From assembly GCA_026260175.1 (NCBI GenBank), contig JAKCWW010000555.1, forward strand, positions 4,783-68,782: a stretch of 64,000 bases of DNA. Reading direction: 5' to 3'. Both the position numbers and the translations under genes were made by a program. Below the pieces are notes generated by a model. That model did no database searches and was not told the DNA's origin. It was given only the letters and a program-made list of their open reading frames with translations. The stretch is from Reticulitermes lucifugus. Its lineage: Eukaryota; Arthropoda; Insecta; Blattodea; Rhinotermitidae. Shown here in pieces: positions 1-12,500 of the stretch (its first letter is position 1; each line of letters opens with the position of its first letter).

Positions 1-35
1 CATAGTGCGACCGAAAGGATTATGTCAATGAAAAA

Positions 36-119
36 TTCCAGTGACACCATCGGGAATCGAACTTGCGACCTTCCAGCTTTTAGTGCAATGCCTCAACCAA
101 CTGCACCACCGCGTGCCCC
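36..119 (-). repeat. tRNA-type SINE head (family B)
   Basis: Read on the minus strand, the block starts with a GGGGGCACGCGG leader, has an A-box-like TGGTGCAGTTGG and, about 45 bases on, a B-box-like AGTTCGATTCC. This is the internal pol III promoter of tRNA-derived SINEs. The body probably continues to the window edge at base 1. It cannot fold as a normal tRNA, so it is not called a tRNA gene. Confidence 0.7.
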
Positions 120-1663
120 CAAGCAGAAACAGCAAACATGCACTTTCTATACTCTGTAGCTCAGTATCCATATAGGTTCAAAAGAGCGGTATATATAAAG
201 AAGATTAAAATTATTACAAAGACAAATGGAAAGATCACTTAGACAAATGGGAAGATATGTGGTTACCAAATAGAATGTACAGTATAAATCCAGAGTAAAG
301 AACACAAGAAGTTCCAGAATAAGCTGAAAAGATCAACTTCTCTAAGTGCCTTTCAGGCCAAATATGTGAGTTAAAAAATGCCACATCAGTATATATATAT
401 ATATAGATATGTAAAGAAAGGAGGCATACATAGCTGGTTACCACACTGTAATGAAATACCAAGAAAAGCTTTTTGACTATTTAATCTCACTACAAAGATG
501 CCATAGTAAGTGAAATTTAATCAAGGCCACAACTGAATGGCATACAATGTGGAAAAACCCAGAAGTAGATACTAAGAAGAGTTTTAAAAGTTTTGAACAG
601 TGGGATGGAAGAAATAGGAAAAGGTATATAGCACTGGCTGCATTATTTATAGTCAACACTCGATACAGAACCACTGTTTGTTCAGTGCAATTTGCGGTAT
701 TATATCGAAGGTGGCAGTAAATTGAAATACTGTTACATTTTAAACTCGCAACATGTACTTAAAATCATAAAAAGATGTTAATTACATAATAAGAACTTTT
801 ATGATAGAGTAGTAGTGTACAGTACTTGCAAATCATCTTCCCCTTTCCTTAATAATCTCATCTGTTGCTGTACCATTTTTAGCATTTAACTGCACTACCA
901 ATATTGATAATGCTTCCTCTGGTTTTTCATGTTTTGCACCTTTCACCCTTTTTATGTCAGCATTTCCTAGTTTTTCCCAGTTATTCTTTTCCCTATGTAT
1001 ATCACTAGTACAGCATCAACTGATGACTTTGTCCCATAATAAGGAAAAATTATTGGCTACATTCTGCTGAGAAACTACAAAAAAATTGGTCTCCATAAAT
1101 GCAGAACTCTTTCTTTTCACTAACACTTAATGTTGCCCTTTGCCCCATACTTCACTAGAAAAATAAAGAGTTAGGATAATTAAAAACTGTACTGTAATGA
1201 TATGTTATGTTCATCTGACGGTGACTTAACAGCCATGTGTGTACGCTGTTATTTTCAAATTCTCCAGACCATCGTCTGTACAGTCTAGGACTGATAACTT
1301 GAAACCTGAAGGGGTGAGGAAGCAGGGCAAAAGGAAGCTGAGGTTATGACTTCAGTACCTGCTTGCAGGCATATGGAGTAAATGACAAACACTATTCCCA
1401 AATACACTGGCCACTAGAACAGCTGAAAAGAGATTGCTGTAGTGCATAAATAATAAATGTTTTTTCATGAGCCATGCTGTCTCATGAGGTAGAAATCCCA
1501 ACCAACACTATCTGCCTTAAATACCTTCCAGCATGGCACTATACTGGACATTATTTAATGCATATGGGCACATTTGTATCACCAAAGCCATTGGTGGATG
1601 ATGGCAGGCAGGGATGGCTCAATATCAATGGTTCCCAATGTTAAAACAATGGGGAATTTCCGT
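120..1663. other. Downstream region of the securin-like gene, no gene seen
   Basis: No coding stretch with protein-like composition or recognisable homology was found. A short (TA)n run lies near 389-404. On the minus strand an ATTAAA-type poly(A) signal (TTTAAT on the plus strand near 1554) lies about 105 bases past the securin-like stop, so the part nearest 1663 is probably 3' UTR. Confidence 0.5.
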
Positions 1664-3374
1664 TCATGGACATTCAAGGGTGCTAAGTGAGGGAGGCACT
1701 ATATCGTGGGGTAATATATTGAGAGTTGACTGTACTTTACTCTTTATATTATACAAACCTAAAGGTTCATGTGCATCAACATCATCAGGCTGCATCCAAG
1801 ACAAATCCTCAACATCAACATTAATAAAATTATCAACTGCATTTATTTCAGACAATAGTGTATTTTTTCCTCTGTTCTTAAGGATGGCTGATTTTGGTGG
1901 ATTCTGAAGTGACTGTTTTTTTACTGAAGATGCTGTTTTTATGTCTGACAATGGTGTTCTCACAGCTGACTTCAAATTTGGTGTCTGATTATTCTGTGCC
2001 ACTGTATTACTCTTCTGCAATGGTGTTTTAGCTGGTGGCTTTATGAACGAATTTTCTTGATCACAGCTCGTCAACAACTTCCTTGACTCCTGTGCATTTG
2101 AAAATGGCTTCAGCTTATTTCCAACATCACCAAGAGCCTTCTTGCTAGGAAGATCACTCACGCTAGAGGATTTTAGTCGAACATTTTCCACTCCTAGAAA
2201 ATATGTTTTAATTTCATTATTTTACATATTAATGTCTAAGATTTAATGCCTTATGAAATCCTAAGATAACAACAGTCCTTTTATCAATATAAACACTAAC
2301 TCAGTCGATAGACAAAATTAGACTTCATATTGCCACAATCAAACTCACAATCCAACTAAATTAACTTTGTTATTATGGATAATCTTATCAGCATATGGAG
2401 AAGACCCATTAAGAGCTGGGAGTTCTCAGTCAGAATAGTCACTAGGCTAGGAAATATATGACCAGAGACTGAGGATTCAATTTCTAGGAGGGGCAACAGA
2501 ACCTTCTCTTCTCCACAGCACCCAGATTGGCTCTGGATTCCACCTGCCTCTTACCCAATGGGTACCACAATGTTTTTCCCTGAACTTAAAGCAGATTAAG
2601 AGTAAAGTAGATGGCTCACCTCCATCTAGTGCTGAAGTTAAGAATGCAATGAGATATACCTCATCTCCTGCATGTCTTCATGGTATGATGTTTAATTAAG
2701 CACAGGAACAACTTTACCTTGTAGGGTTACTCTTTACATACCCAAAATAGCATACACTAGTCCACATTATCAATAACAGAATAGAATTAAGTAAAGCATA
2801 AGAATTATATTAACAGTAAGGCCAGTGCCAACAGATAATGATTACTGCTGCTTGATCTGATAACTGCTAACCGGTGAATTCACATTAACTGTTGACTAGC
2901 CATGTGATTTCGTTCTTCCCCCATCATGAAACCCTGAATAAGTTCACACACTGTCTGTAGTTGAAGTTGGCAGGTCTTGGTAGTAGTATTATACATATAA
3001 GTACCATTCATTACAGCTATTGCCTCTAAATGTTGCTCGTATTGCTACAGAATTATAATTACTTCACTTGTCTATGACATGAAACTTTCATAATGAACAT
3101 AAGCTTAAACGTTTTAATCAGTTGCTGAAATAAATAAGAGAGTAAAATTAACTACAAACCGTTAGTTTGTGTTTTTGCATATTCTACCCATCCAACTTTT
3201 CACTATATTCAAAACACTGATGTGCTGTAGAACCAAGCAACTGAAACTGAGTAAAAAAAATGTAATATCAACTCTACCTTTCAGAGTCTGAATATAACTC
3301 TTAGCCACTGGCTTGACGGTTGATTGACGTGATTTAACTTGTGTCCCAAATATATCAAAAATTGACTCCTGCAT
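1664..3374 (-). CDS. Securin-like protein (PTTG1/separase-inhibitor type), two exons
   Basis: Exon 1 is 3278-3374 (ATG at 3374, MQESIFDIFGT) and exon 2 is 1664-2193, joined by a GT-AG intron in phase 1. The 208-residue product is close to vertebrate securin in length (about 200). Residues about 50-60 contain KKALGDVGNKL, a D-box very like the RKALGTVN of human PTTG1. A second RxxL (RTPLSDI) follows in a basic, Ser/Pro/Lys-rich region. An acidic segment, EINAVDNFINVDVEDLSW, resembles the EIEKFFPFNPLDFESFD separase-binding part of securin. Known role of the family: inhibitor and chaperone of separase, destroyed by APC/C at anaphase. No clear KEN box is seen. It is divergent with Srp72. Another D-box cell-cycle protein remains possible because securins diverge fast. 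Confidence 0.5.
2425..2693 (+). repeat. SINE family A copy in the securin-like intron
   Basis: One of eight copies of the same tRNA-type SINE in the window. In plus orientation it begins with a degraded tRNA-like head (the B-box lies in the ggattcaatttc segment near 2473). It then carries the family core, cacctccatctagtgctgaa, near 2619. It ends with the cttcatggtatgatg tail. Confidence 0.7.
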
Positions 3375-3595
3375 ATTCAAGCCTCTTGTATATGACAAGA
3401 TCAAAATTGGTAAATTTTCCGACGTTGTTATTGATACTTATACCACTTCAAACTCAATTCTTCCCCACTTCTCTCAATTTAAATCACACCTGTGAAACCT
3501 GGGTGCTAGGTAACCAATGAGATTCCGAGTTTCAGATTCGAATGTTAAAGGTCCTGATTGGATAAAACTGACCACCAGATGGCATTGTAATCAAG
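3375..3595. promoter_or_regulatory. Divergent promoter, securin-like / Srp72
   Basis: The two start codons lie about 220 bp apart and point away from each other. The interval holds a CCAAT box at 3514-3518, a second in opposite orientation at 3557-3561 (ATTGG), and TTCAAA at 3447-3452, which reads TTTGAA (the CHR motif) toward the securin-like gene. CCAAT boxes plus CHR are the known NF-Y/DREAM arrangement of G2/M genes. That it works this way here is inference. Confidence 0.5.
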
Positions 3596-6500
3596 ATGGC
3601 TACTACTAAGGAAAGTAATTTGAGTAATCTGTATATTGAATTAAATCGTTTCGGTCAGAATGGAGAATATGAAAGGGCTTTAAAGACAGCTAATAAAAGT
3701 AAGAATAATTATGTACGTAATTATAGTGCAGTTACAGCTTCAAAGATGAGTGTGAAGTATGCAGCATATGTTCAATGCACCGTGCATGCGAATGGTTACG
3801 TGTTAAAGTGTGCTCTGCAGTGAGAAGCAATTAAAATTAAGAAGTACTCCTTTCTTCTTTTTTACAGTTCTCCAGCAGTTTCCGGACGAAGAAAAGGCAT
3901 TCCACTGTAAGGTTGTTTGCTTCATACAGCTGTCAAGATTCCAGGATGGGTTGAAGGCTATTTTAAATCAACCAAAACTGTCTTCGTAAGTGATTCGAAC
4001 ATAAATGTGGATCAGTCACTTACTTTCAGAACAATTTAAAAGTTGGAGAAAACTAAAGAAACAGATGCGGATTTCTTTTCATTCCATCCTTCCTTCTCCG
4101 ATGGCCCTCTTGTATTCCTTTCTGTACTACTAAATCCACACAACTGCTACATTCCTAACTAAAATAAAGTATAAACCTGTAGTGTCATGTAGGATGACAA
4201 AACACTGGATATACATGGGTCAATATTCGGCCCTGTAGGGAGTGTTTTGGGTCTCAGAATATCAGTGTCATAATGCAATTTTATTACTGGACACTGTATG
4301 CCTCTTTCTGCTGTCAGTCAGCTTTCAGCCCTACAGAATTTAATTAGCTTTCAACATCTTACTTCTTTAGTGTGTTTGTAGTGCTGGAAGTTTTTCACCT
4401 ACCAACCATATCTGTAGCCCAACTGACATTCCGATGTGGAAGTTAGCAACGGGAGGAGAGCATGTGTAATAATAATGGTGGATATGCAAGAAGCCAGACC
4501 CATTTTTTTTTTTTTTGGTTTGGTCGAAATTGCAAGTTTGATGGTGAATACCTTTGGTTTGGAAAGAAACAGACTTATTGCTTTTCCTTTCATGTATCAT
4601 AGTGTATGACAGTTATAATATTTTACAGATGTTTTACTAGGTGACTCGTGGAACAATAGAATTCCATATTAACCTCAGATCAAAAATTGTCATATCACTT
4701 GCTCTTGATAATCTTTTCTGATTTACTGTTTCAACCACAGATATTCTAATACTGACTGAAATGTGAAGTGCTTAAAGGAAGGAAGAAAGAAGGGTAGGAG
4801 AGCTTTGGAAAATAGAAGCCATGGTCTGTATGAAGGAACTCTCCTCCCAACACCTTGTGTAACTGAAGATAACCATAAGAACCTGTCAGATTCTGTTCTG
4901 TGGCCAAGAAATTTTCTGTTTGATACACACTGTTGAAATGCATAAGATTGGCAATGCCTATAGCATATTAAGTGAGAAGTTCTAAAGGTGTGCTTATTAG
5001 CTGTGCTGTGTCTCACATGTAACAACTTGATAATTGGTAGACTTTCATGAAATTTGTATTGGAGAGTTTTATTAACATTTAAATAATGGTTAAAATTGAA
5101 CAATAACAGACACTTTGCATGCAGATCTACATGTGTTTCAATACACATCTTGAGTGTGACTCTTAAATCTTTACCAGAGCAAAGGTGCTTTTAAGAAAAG
5201 CTGTACAGAAACTTGAAATGCACATTTTATGTCCAGCACATATTTCTTGTAACCCATATGGACTTACAGATAATTAGAGAAAAGGGAAGACCTGTACCAT
5301 AACTGTTATGCTGTGTGTAAATTTCCTAATGTGTTACTGTTAAGCATAATATGTAGGTGTGACAGTCATTTGGCTGTTAAATTTTAATTTGTTATGACTT
5401 TATTTAATTGACCCTTTTTGCAGGCAGTTAGTGTTTGAAAAGTGTTACTGCCAGTATAGGCTAAATCAGCCACAGGAAGCACTGAAGACACTGAATGCCA
5501 CAACATCTTTATCAATGAAGTTGAAGGAACTAAAAGCACAAATTTTGTACCGGCTTGAAAGGTATTTAACTAATGGTACTGTCGTACATTTTTTCTCATA
5601 ACCAGTTCTGTCAAATAACGGGCTGATTTGTAGAAAGCTGCATCAATTTAAAGCTAACTGTAATGATAATTTTTCAGGTACGAGGATTGTTTTGATGCAT
5701 ATCGGGATATAATTAAGAACAGCACAGATGACTATGAGGATGAAAGAGAAACAAATCTGTCTGCAGTGGTAGCAAATCTCTGTATTGAAGGATCGGTGTG
5801 TATAATATGTACAGCTATTAAAATCAGAAAATTGCTTTTGTATATCAGCATAGCTTAATAAAGCCCCATTTTCATACATAAGTAGCCAAAAGTACTGGTT
5901 AAAGTGTACTGCAGTTGTTTATTTCTTGCATCACTGATGTATTTAATACTTTTAATTGCCTGTCATTTAAATTAACTTGCTATGTACATATTTAACTTCA
6001 TAAACATCTCAAAGAATGACAAAATACGGTGAAAGTTGTGATATCCAGGACCAGAGGGTTGTTCGGTATTGTAATTTTCTGGATGTTAGAATGTTGTATC
6101 TAACGTTTATCTTACCGTACCTAACAACATCATGGACAGACCTAACCATTTAATGTTACTTTGTATCCTGTCTTGTCTTCCCTGCCACACTTTCTGTTCC
6201 CTTTTCATCGCTACGTACATAATGTGGTGTGAATCTACAAGAATCAACAAGATGCCAATATGTCACTCTTTTAATCATCATATTGACAGCACTGCAACTG
6301 GTTGAGGGAACAGTGAAGTGTAATAGGTCTCTTAGTCAATTTCCAATTAATAGAACTTTCCAGACGAACCAGTGCTGGATATCACATCTTTTACTGTACT
6401 CACTTTAACCTCATAACTGACTTATGAAACTTAGCACACTGCAAGAAAGAGACCCTGAATTATTATTATTTATCATTTAATTCAGGTTCCAAAGACAAAA

Positions 6501-9500
6501 CGCTGCAAAATCACTACCACGGCATTGCATGATGATAAGCTCTTTAAATAGCAAATAGATTGCCTTATATGTTATGGTCACTACTGACTACCAGACAGAT
6601 ACAACAGAAGGATTTTATGTTATAACAATAATGATGAGATTTGTACTCAGAGATTTTATTTACTAAATACAGACAAAAATATTATGACATCTATTAATGG
6701 ATCACAGTTAAAATAATTTTTAAATGAAGACAGTTTGAATTGTGAATATACAAAAGCAGTTAATATAGGTGATGTTGCTGAACGTAATTTAGGCATTGTA
6801 AATATTATTTCAGGCTAAATTTGTCCATTCAGTGGATTAGGCATTTTTAAAAAAACAGATTTTTTGAGAATGCTTTTTTCACAGAACTCAAATTGAGACA
6901 AACTGGGTCAACTAATGCCTTCTTTTAGTCCTTTAGACTACAGTGGCTGCTATAAGTACCACTTGTTTCAACACTAAGAACTCTGCACTTTGCCCACGGA
7001 ATGCATATGTTTTGTTTATGATTCTCACAATAAACTGATTGTTTTCCTAAACAACATTTAGTTGGTCTGTGTAATTGAGACAGTATGTTTTCTGTGATAC
7101 AGGTATGTCTTGTTTAAAACACTGTTTACAGATTATTTACAGATTATTAAATTATTACATTATAGACCCGAGACATTCCTCAGTTACGTGAAAACACATA
7201 TGAGTTAGCCTACAATAGTTCGTGTCAGCTGGTAGGTCGCGGCCAATATGCAGATGCTGAGAGGAAGTTAAAAGTCAGTGAGAAACTTTGCCGAGAATCT
7301 TTAGAAGAGGATGGCACGGGAGAAGAAGATATTGAAGATGAACTGCGGATAATCAAGTATGTAATCCATGATGATTCAGTCTTGAGTTTGTAATGCAGCG
7401 GTCAAGAGCTGTACAGATTCTCATTGTGTGTTATTCTGTCCAGTGATAAACAGGTTTATGAAAGTGTTTTCATATAGACCTTGGATCTGTTCTTTTAAAC
7501 AGACTGTTTCTGTTTAGTGGGCATGTGAAAAATCTGATCATAGATATAAAATTTAAATTGTTCAAACAATATAGACACAATAAACCACACAGTCTGCATA
7601 ACACTTCCCCTTTTATTCCACTGTGTCAGTGCAGCATGTTCCAGCCATTACACATGGCCATAATCAGGCAGTGCATATATAATTATTGAGAAATTACATA
7701 GATGTACAATGCTACATATTCTGGTAAAATAACTGTAGGATCCCACAGGTTTTCATATTGCATAAAATACAGTTTAAATTTACGTAAAATTATGTGGGTT
7801 TAAGAATCAATCTGTAGGCAGGTTGTCACTCTCACCTAACAGTATTGTGTCTGTCCATAATGTAGGTATTGGAGTAGTTCATTCCCCTGTGTTTTGTGTA
7901 CAGTATACAGTGCAACAGGCAGATACACACACACCACTAATGTTCCCAGAACTAAAAATAAACAATAAACACATGCAATAAACAAATAATACAAGATGGA
8001 AAATAGAGAGCCCACCTGCTAATTCTTGTGAAAAAGCCACTAAAACATAACGCAGTCACATCAGAATTATGCCATAGGGCTATGGAGATAGAATGGAATT
8101 GAGCGATAGACTTATATTTATGTCATCCATTATGTCACTTCATGAATTTTTCATGTATTCACTTTGGATTCACAGTAGAATCAGGACACCATGTACTGCA
8201 TACAGTAACTGTTCACAACATTGTTGATCAACATTGTAATGTATTTTAAATATTTTAAAGTTTTAATGGATGTTTAGACACAACATTCCCATCTGCTGTA
8301 AATATATAAATATGGCACAGTGGATTAGTTGCAGGTTCACCAGTGAAAGCTTATGACTCTTATTGCTGGATCTCTGTATGTATACATACACACACACAAA
8401 CACACACACACACACACATACAATTCATTGGCATTGAACTACACTGCAAGCAGCAATCTTTGTAACAGTGTCTTAACAATATGTTATTAGGATAAAAAGA
8501 CTAATTAGAGTTTTCTCACCATGTATTGCATACTTTTGACATAAATGCTATGTTTATGTATAAACTACTCTCATACCTTTGATACTAACACTTGTATTAT
8601 CTCCTTGATAATGGTCCAGATAGGCTGAAACATGTTCGAGATATATTAAAGGTGGCTGGGCAGTTTCAGCCACACTGTTTACGGTTGGTTTTGACTTTAT
8701 GATTAAGGATGTACACAGTAGAAATGCAACATTACAATAAGTACAATTTTAAGGTTTTGCTATGGTGAATATGCATTTGGTGGCCTTATGGGTCATGATG
8801 ACACCATTGTGGTATGGCAGTGGAATGTACTACTTCCATCTTTAGCGTTAAGTGAGCAAAGTTGGGAAGTTGTCGGGCTTATAACCCAGAAAACCACAAC
8901 ATGAATTAGTCTGGAAAAGTTGACTGATTTTGCTGGAGATCTGCCAAATACAAGTTACATGAGTGATTGTCTTCTCTTGACCCAATTTCTGCGCATCAGA
9001 AAAGTGACTTAGGTCATTGATCATAATTTCTGAATTTGTGACATTGTTACAAGCTTATTCTGTCTGTGCAGGCAAACATTAAGTACCTTGAAGTATATCA
9101 TGACTATTCTCTTCCTTTGTTCATTCATACACATTTCACTGATAATTATCACATCTGTGCAATTAATTCCACTTCATGGACTACTGCAGTCAAATGGGTA
9201 GCACTTGTGCATAGTATATGGGAGACCTTGGGTTTAAATCTCAACCTAGATACTGGCTGTTGTGAGGTTTTCATGTTTCTTCTCAGTCTGTCCAGGCAGG
9301 TGCCAAGATAGTACCCCAAATTAAGCCATGAGTACAACCACCTCCTTTTCCAAATAATTACTCATTGATCCCCTTACTTTCTGAAATCATATAAGCTTGA
9401 CACCAATAAACAAAGAGCATTGTGTTACTGTCACCTCTGTTCAAGGTAGCCATGTTTGTTGTTGCTGTTGTTAAGGAGGAGATTTATAAAGTAGCAAGAT

Positions 9501-12500
9501 GGTTTTCTTTCCAAAAACATTCTGTTCACATTAGATTTTAGGAAGCTTAGAAAACTAGGTATCTGAATTTTAAATGGAGACACACAGCTATAATAGCATT
9601 CTGAAGAATGACCCACAAACAAGGGTTCCTATGAATCAGTTTCATTATAGAAACTGACAAAATAGTGAAATGAAAGAAATATCAAAGGCTAAATTGTCTT
9701 AGAAAACAAAGGATGTCGTAATTTAGTTGGTGGCTACTGACTTTGTAATGCAGACATGTAGAAGAGTTCTCATCACAGAATTACACTATATGTCCATATT
9801 TCTTATAGAAAAATTATGGGCCATCACATTACATGATGTATAATGACAGTGTGAGATGTCCCATCATGAGTTGTTTCTGTATCATTCACAGTTCTTCACA
9901 GTACACATAGCATCAAAAGTGTCAACCACAAGAAGCACAGAAGCAGCATGTCAGCAACTGTATAACAGAGCACATTCTAGAACCACTTCAAGTCTGTGCA
10001 TTTTCACACACACAGCTCTCTTCTCCCCCTTCCAAACTGATGACAATTTTTGTGGAAGAAAATTCAAGATGTGATGTTGAACAAAGTCAAAGATATGATT
10101 AAACTCCACATAATTCCTTGCAGCAGAACTCTTAGGAATTTAGTAGTTGCTCAGCTGGACAATAAATGGCTTGTCTTTCATAGAACCCAAACGGTCATAA
10201 CCATGTTCATGACATCCCTCCATTGGTCCCTGTCCCAAACCAGTTGAATCCAATCCACACCATCACCATAGCTCTTGAAGATCTCCATTAAAGTTTTCTG
10301 GTTAAAATTTTGCATGGATGTCTAATCTGACATGCATGCTACACACCCTGTCCCTCTCATCCTTCTTGATTCTTTTATCCTAATAGTGTACTGAATAGTA
10401 CACATTATGAAGCTTTGCATCATACAGGTTTCCACCATCTTCCTGTCATGTCATCGCTCTCAGATCCAAATATTCTCCTCCACATTCTGTTGAGTGCCCT
10501 CAGCCTTTGTTCTCCCTTACGGTGAGAGACTCATGTCAAATGAGTCAATGACTGAGATTTCAGGTTCTAATATTGGTGTTCATGACAACAGTCTTCTGGG
10601 ATATTATGCAATGGTGGCTGGTAAACAGTTATGTTTGAGAGGAGCATGAAGATGTAGGTACTGTACTCTTCCAAAATGTCATTAACTATTTACCAGTTGA
10701 CATGATGTAACATCCCAGAAGACTTCTACAAAGCACCTCAATTAATTTTTTTTTTTCATTTCTATCTGCCTTCCTATTAATTTTTTCTGTCAACGCTGTC
10801 TGCCTTCCCATAAATATGATTGAACCCACTTCTGATACTGAAACATTTACAATAATGTATTCCTCTATTCACAATGGTATGAGTGTGTGATGAAACGTAA
10901 TGCCTTGTAATTTTTTATATGGAAATGGGTAAATGTATTTGAATAACATCAAAACAGGTAACTTTCTTGAACTTTAGTTTTCACCTCTGTACAGTTATTT
11001 CTCCACATAATCGCCTTTACAGTCTACATGCTTTCGCTAGTGTTAAAGTAGTTTTGTGAGTCTGTCATAATAGAATTGTGCATTTGATGACAGAACCACA
11101 ATGTACCTGCTGTCCTGGCTTTATTGTCTGACATGTAGTGATGTCCTGTAAGATGTTCTGTCAGCTTGGGAAAGAGATGAAAATCTGACAGCCCAATTCA
11201 GGGTTATATGGTGACCCAACATGGTGAAACCAAGGCGCTGAGTCTCTGTAGTTCTTGCACTTGTGTTTGGTCAGGCACTCATGTTGAAGGAGAGGCTGCT
11301 CCATGTGAGGAAAAAGTCTTTGAAGTTGTGCTTTCAGCTTTCCCAGTGTTTCACAATGCCACTCAGTAGTTAAGGTTTGTGCCAGTAGGTATGAATTATC
11401 AATGCACCACACCTTTAACATTCCAGAAAACTGTGACCATGATTTTCCCAGCAGATGCTGCAGGCTGGAATTTTTTGTGTGATCCTTCATGACATAACTC
11501 TCCATAAACAACTTTTATTTGATGATGAATGTTGATCAGAGGCATGTTTTCTGCAGTTGGGATCTCTTATCGCTGCACACAGTTCCATCTGCACTGACGT
11601 AGTCACATTACACTCTGCCATATTTAGGAGCACAATTTAGAGTGCTGTAGTGGCAAAAGTTTAATTTTCAGCCCCACTGTGCAAGGAGGTCAAACGAATT
11701 GAACACAGTTCAGTTCGCCTATGTATGTTTCTCTCAAGTAAAAAAATTAGGCGGCATTATGTTTCAACACCCCTTCATACACTGGAGGTGAGGAAAATAG
11801 TGAGCCAAAGAAACTAGTGTAATTTGGCTTCCATTTTCCTGTAGTCTAAGCTTAAACAACAGTGAAAATTCTTAGCAATGGAAGTAAGAAGTAATAAAAC
11901 TTCCAATCAGCTCTGACCTGGCATTGAATCTAAGATCATCTGTATGACAGTTCTTTTTGTTACCCTAAGACCACCAAGTGTGCTTTTTAAAGCTAACACA
12001 CCATACGGCAATAAAGTTTATCTGAAGAAAATGCTGTACAACTGTAGTACACAGACCATATTGTAGGTGTATACAATATTCTGCAGAAACAAGTATGTTA
12101 AGTGAGAAATGTGAGAGCAAATTACAAGTTACGGAAATAACTGAACAGAAGGAAAATTAAGGTGAGCCAGAATTGTGAGAAAGTATGATACATTCAAAAT
12201 TGAGGATATAGTATTACATGAAACTGAAATGAAAAGGCACAGTAGAATCATCACCATTGTTATCAGTCCAACATAACCTTAATGGTTTATGGTATGGATG
12301 TTTGCCAACATGAATTTTGGTATTGGTGTTCTGGATGAACCTCTCTGTAAACTGTGTGGTGTCAAATCTCTGAAGATTAATCTTTATATTCATCACCATG
12401 AGAATCTCAAGTTTCATTAGATTTTCATGCAACATTCTGATTTGAACTTAAATCATAATATATCAATATACACATTTCCATATTTCTAATGAAATTAATG

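Noticed and set aside
36-119. Functional tRNA gene
   Set aside because: Box-A and box-B-like sequences are present but no clover-leaf with an anticodon arm can be drawn; a SINE head fits better.
4723-5148. 141-codon minus-strand open frame as a gene
   Set aside because: It lies in SRP72 intron 2, has no domain-like features and is compatible with chance.
8601-8640. Active ribozyme at every hammerhead-like site
   Set aside because: Only the copies at 53750, 61087 and 61250 keep both core boxes, and even these have an extra base before stem II; activity is not claimed.
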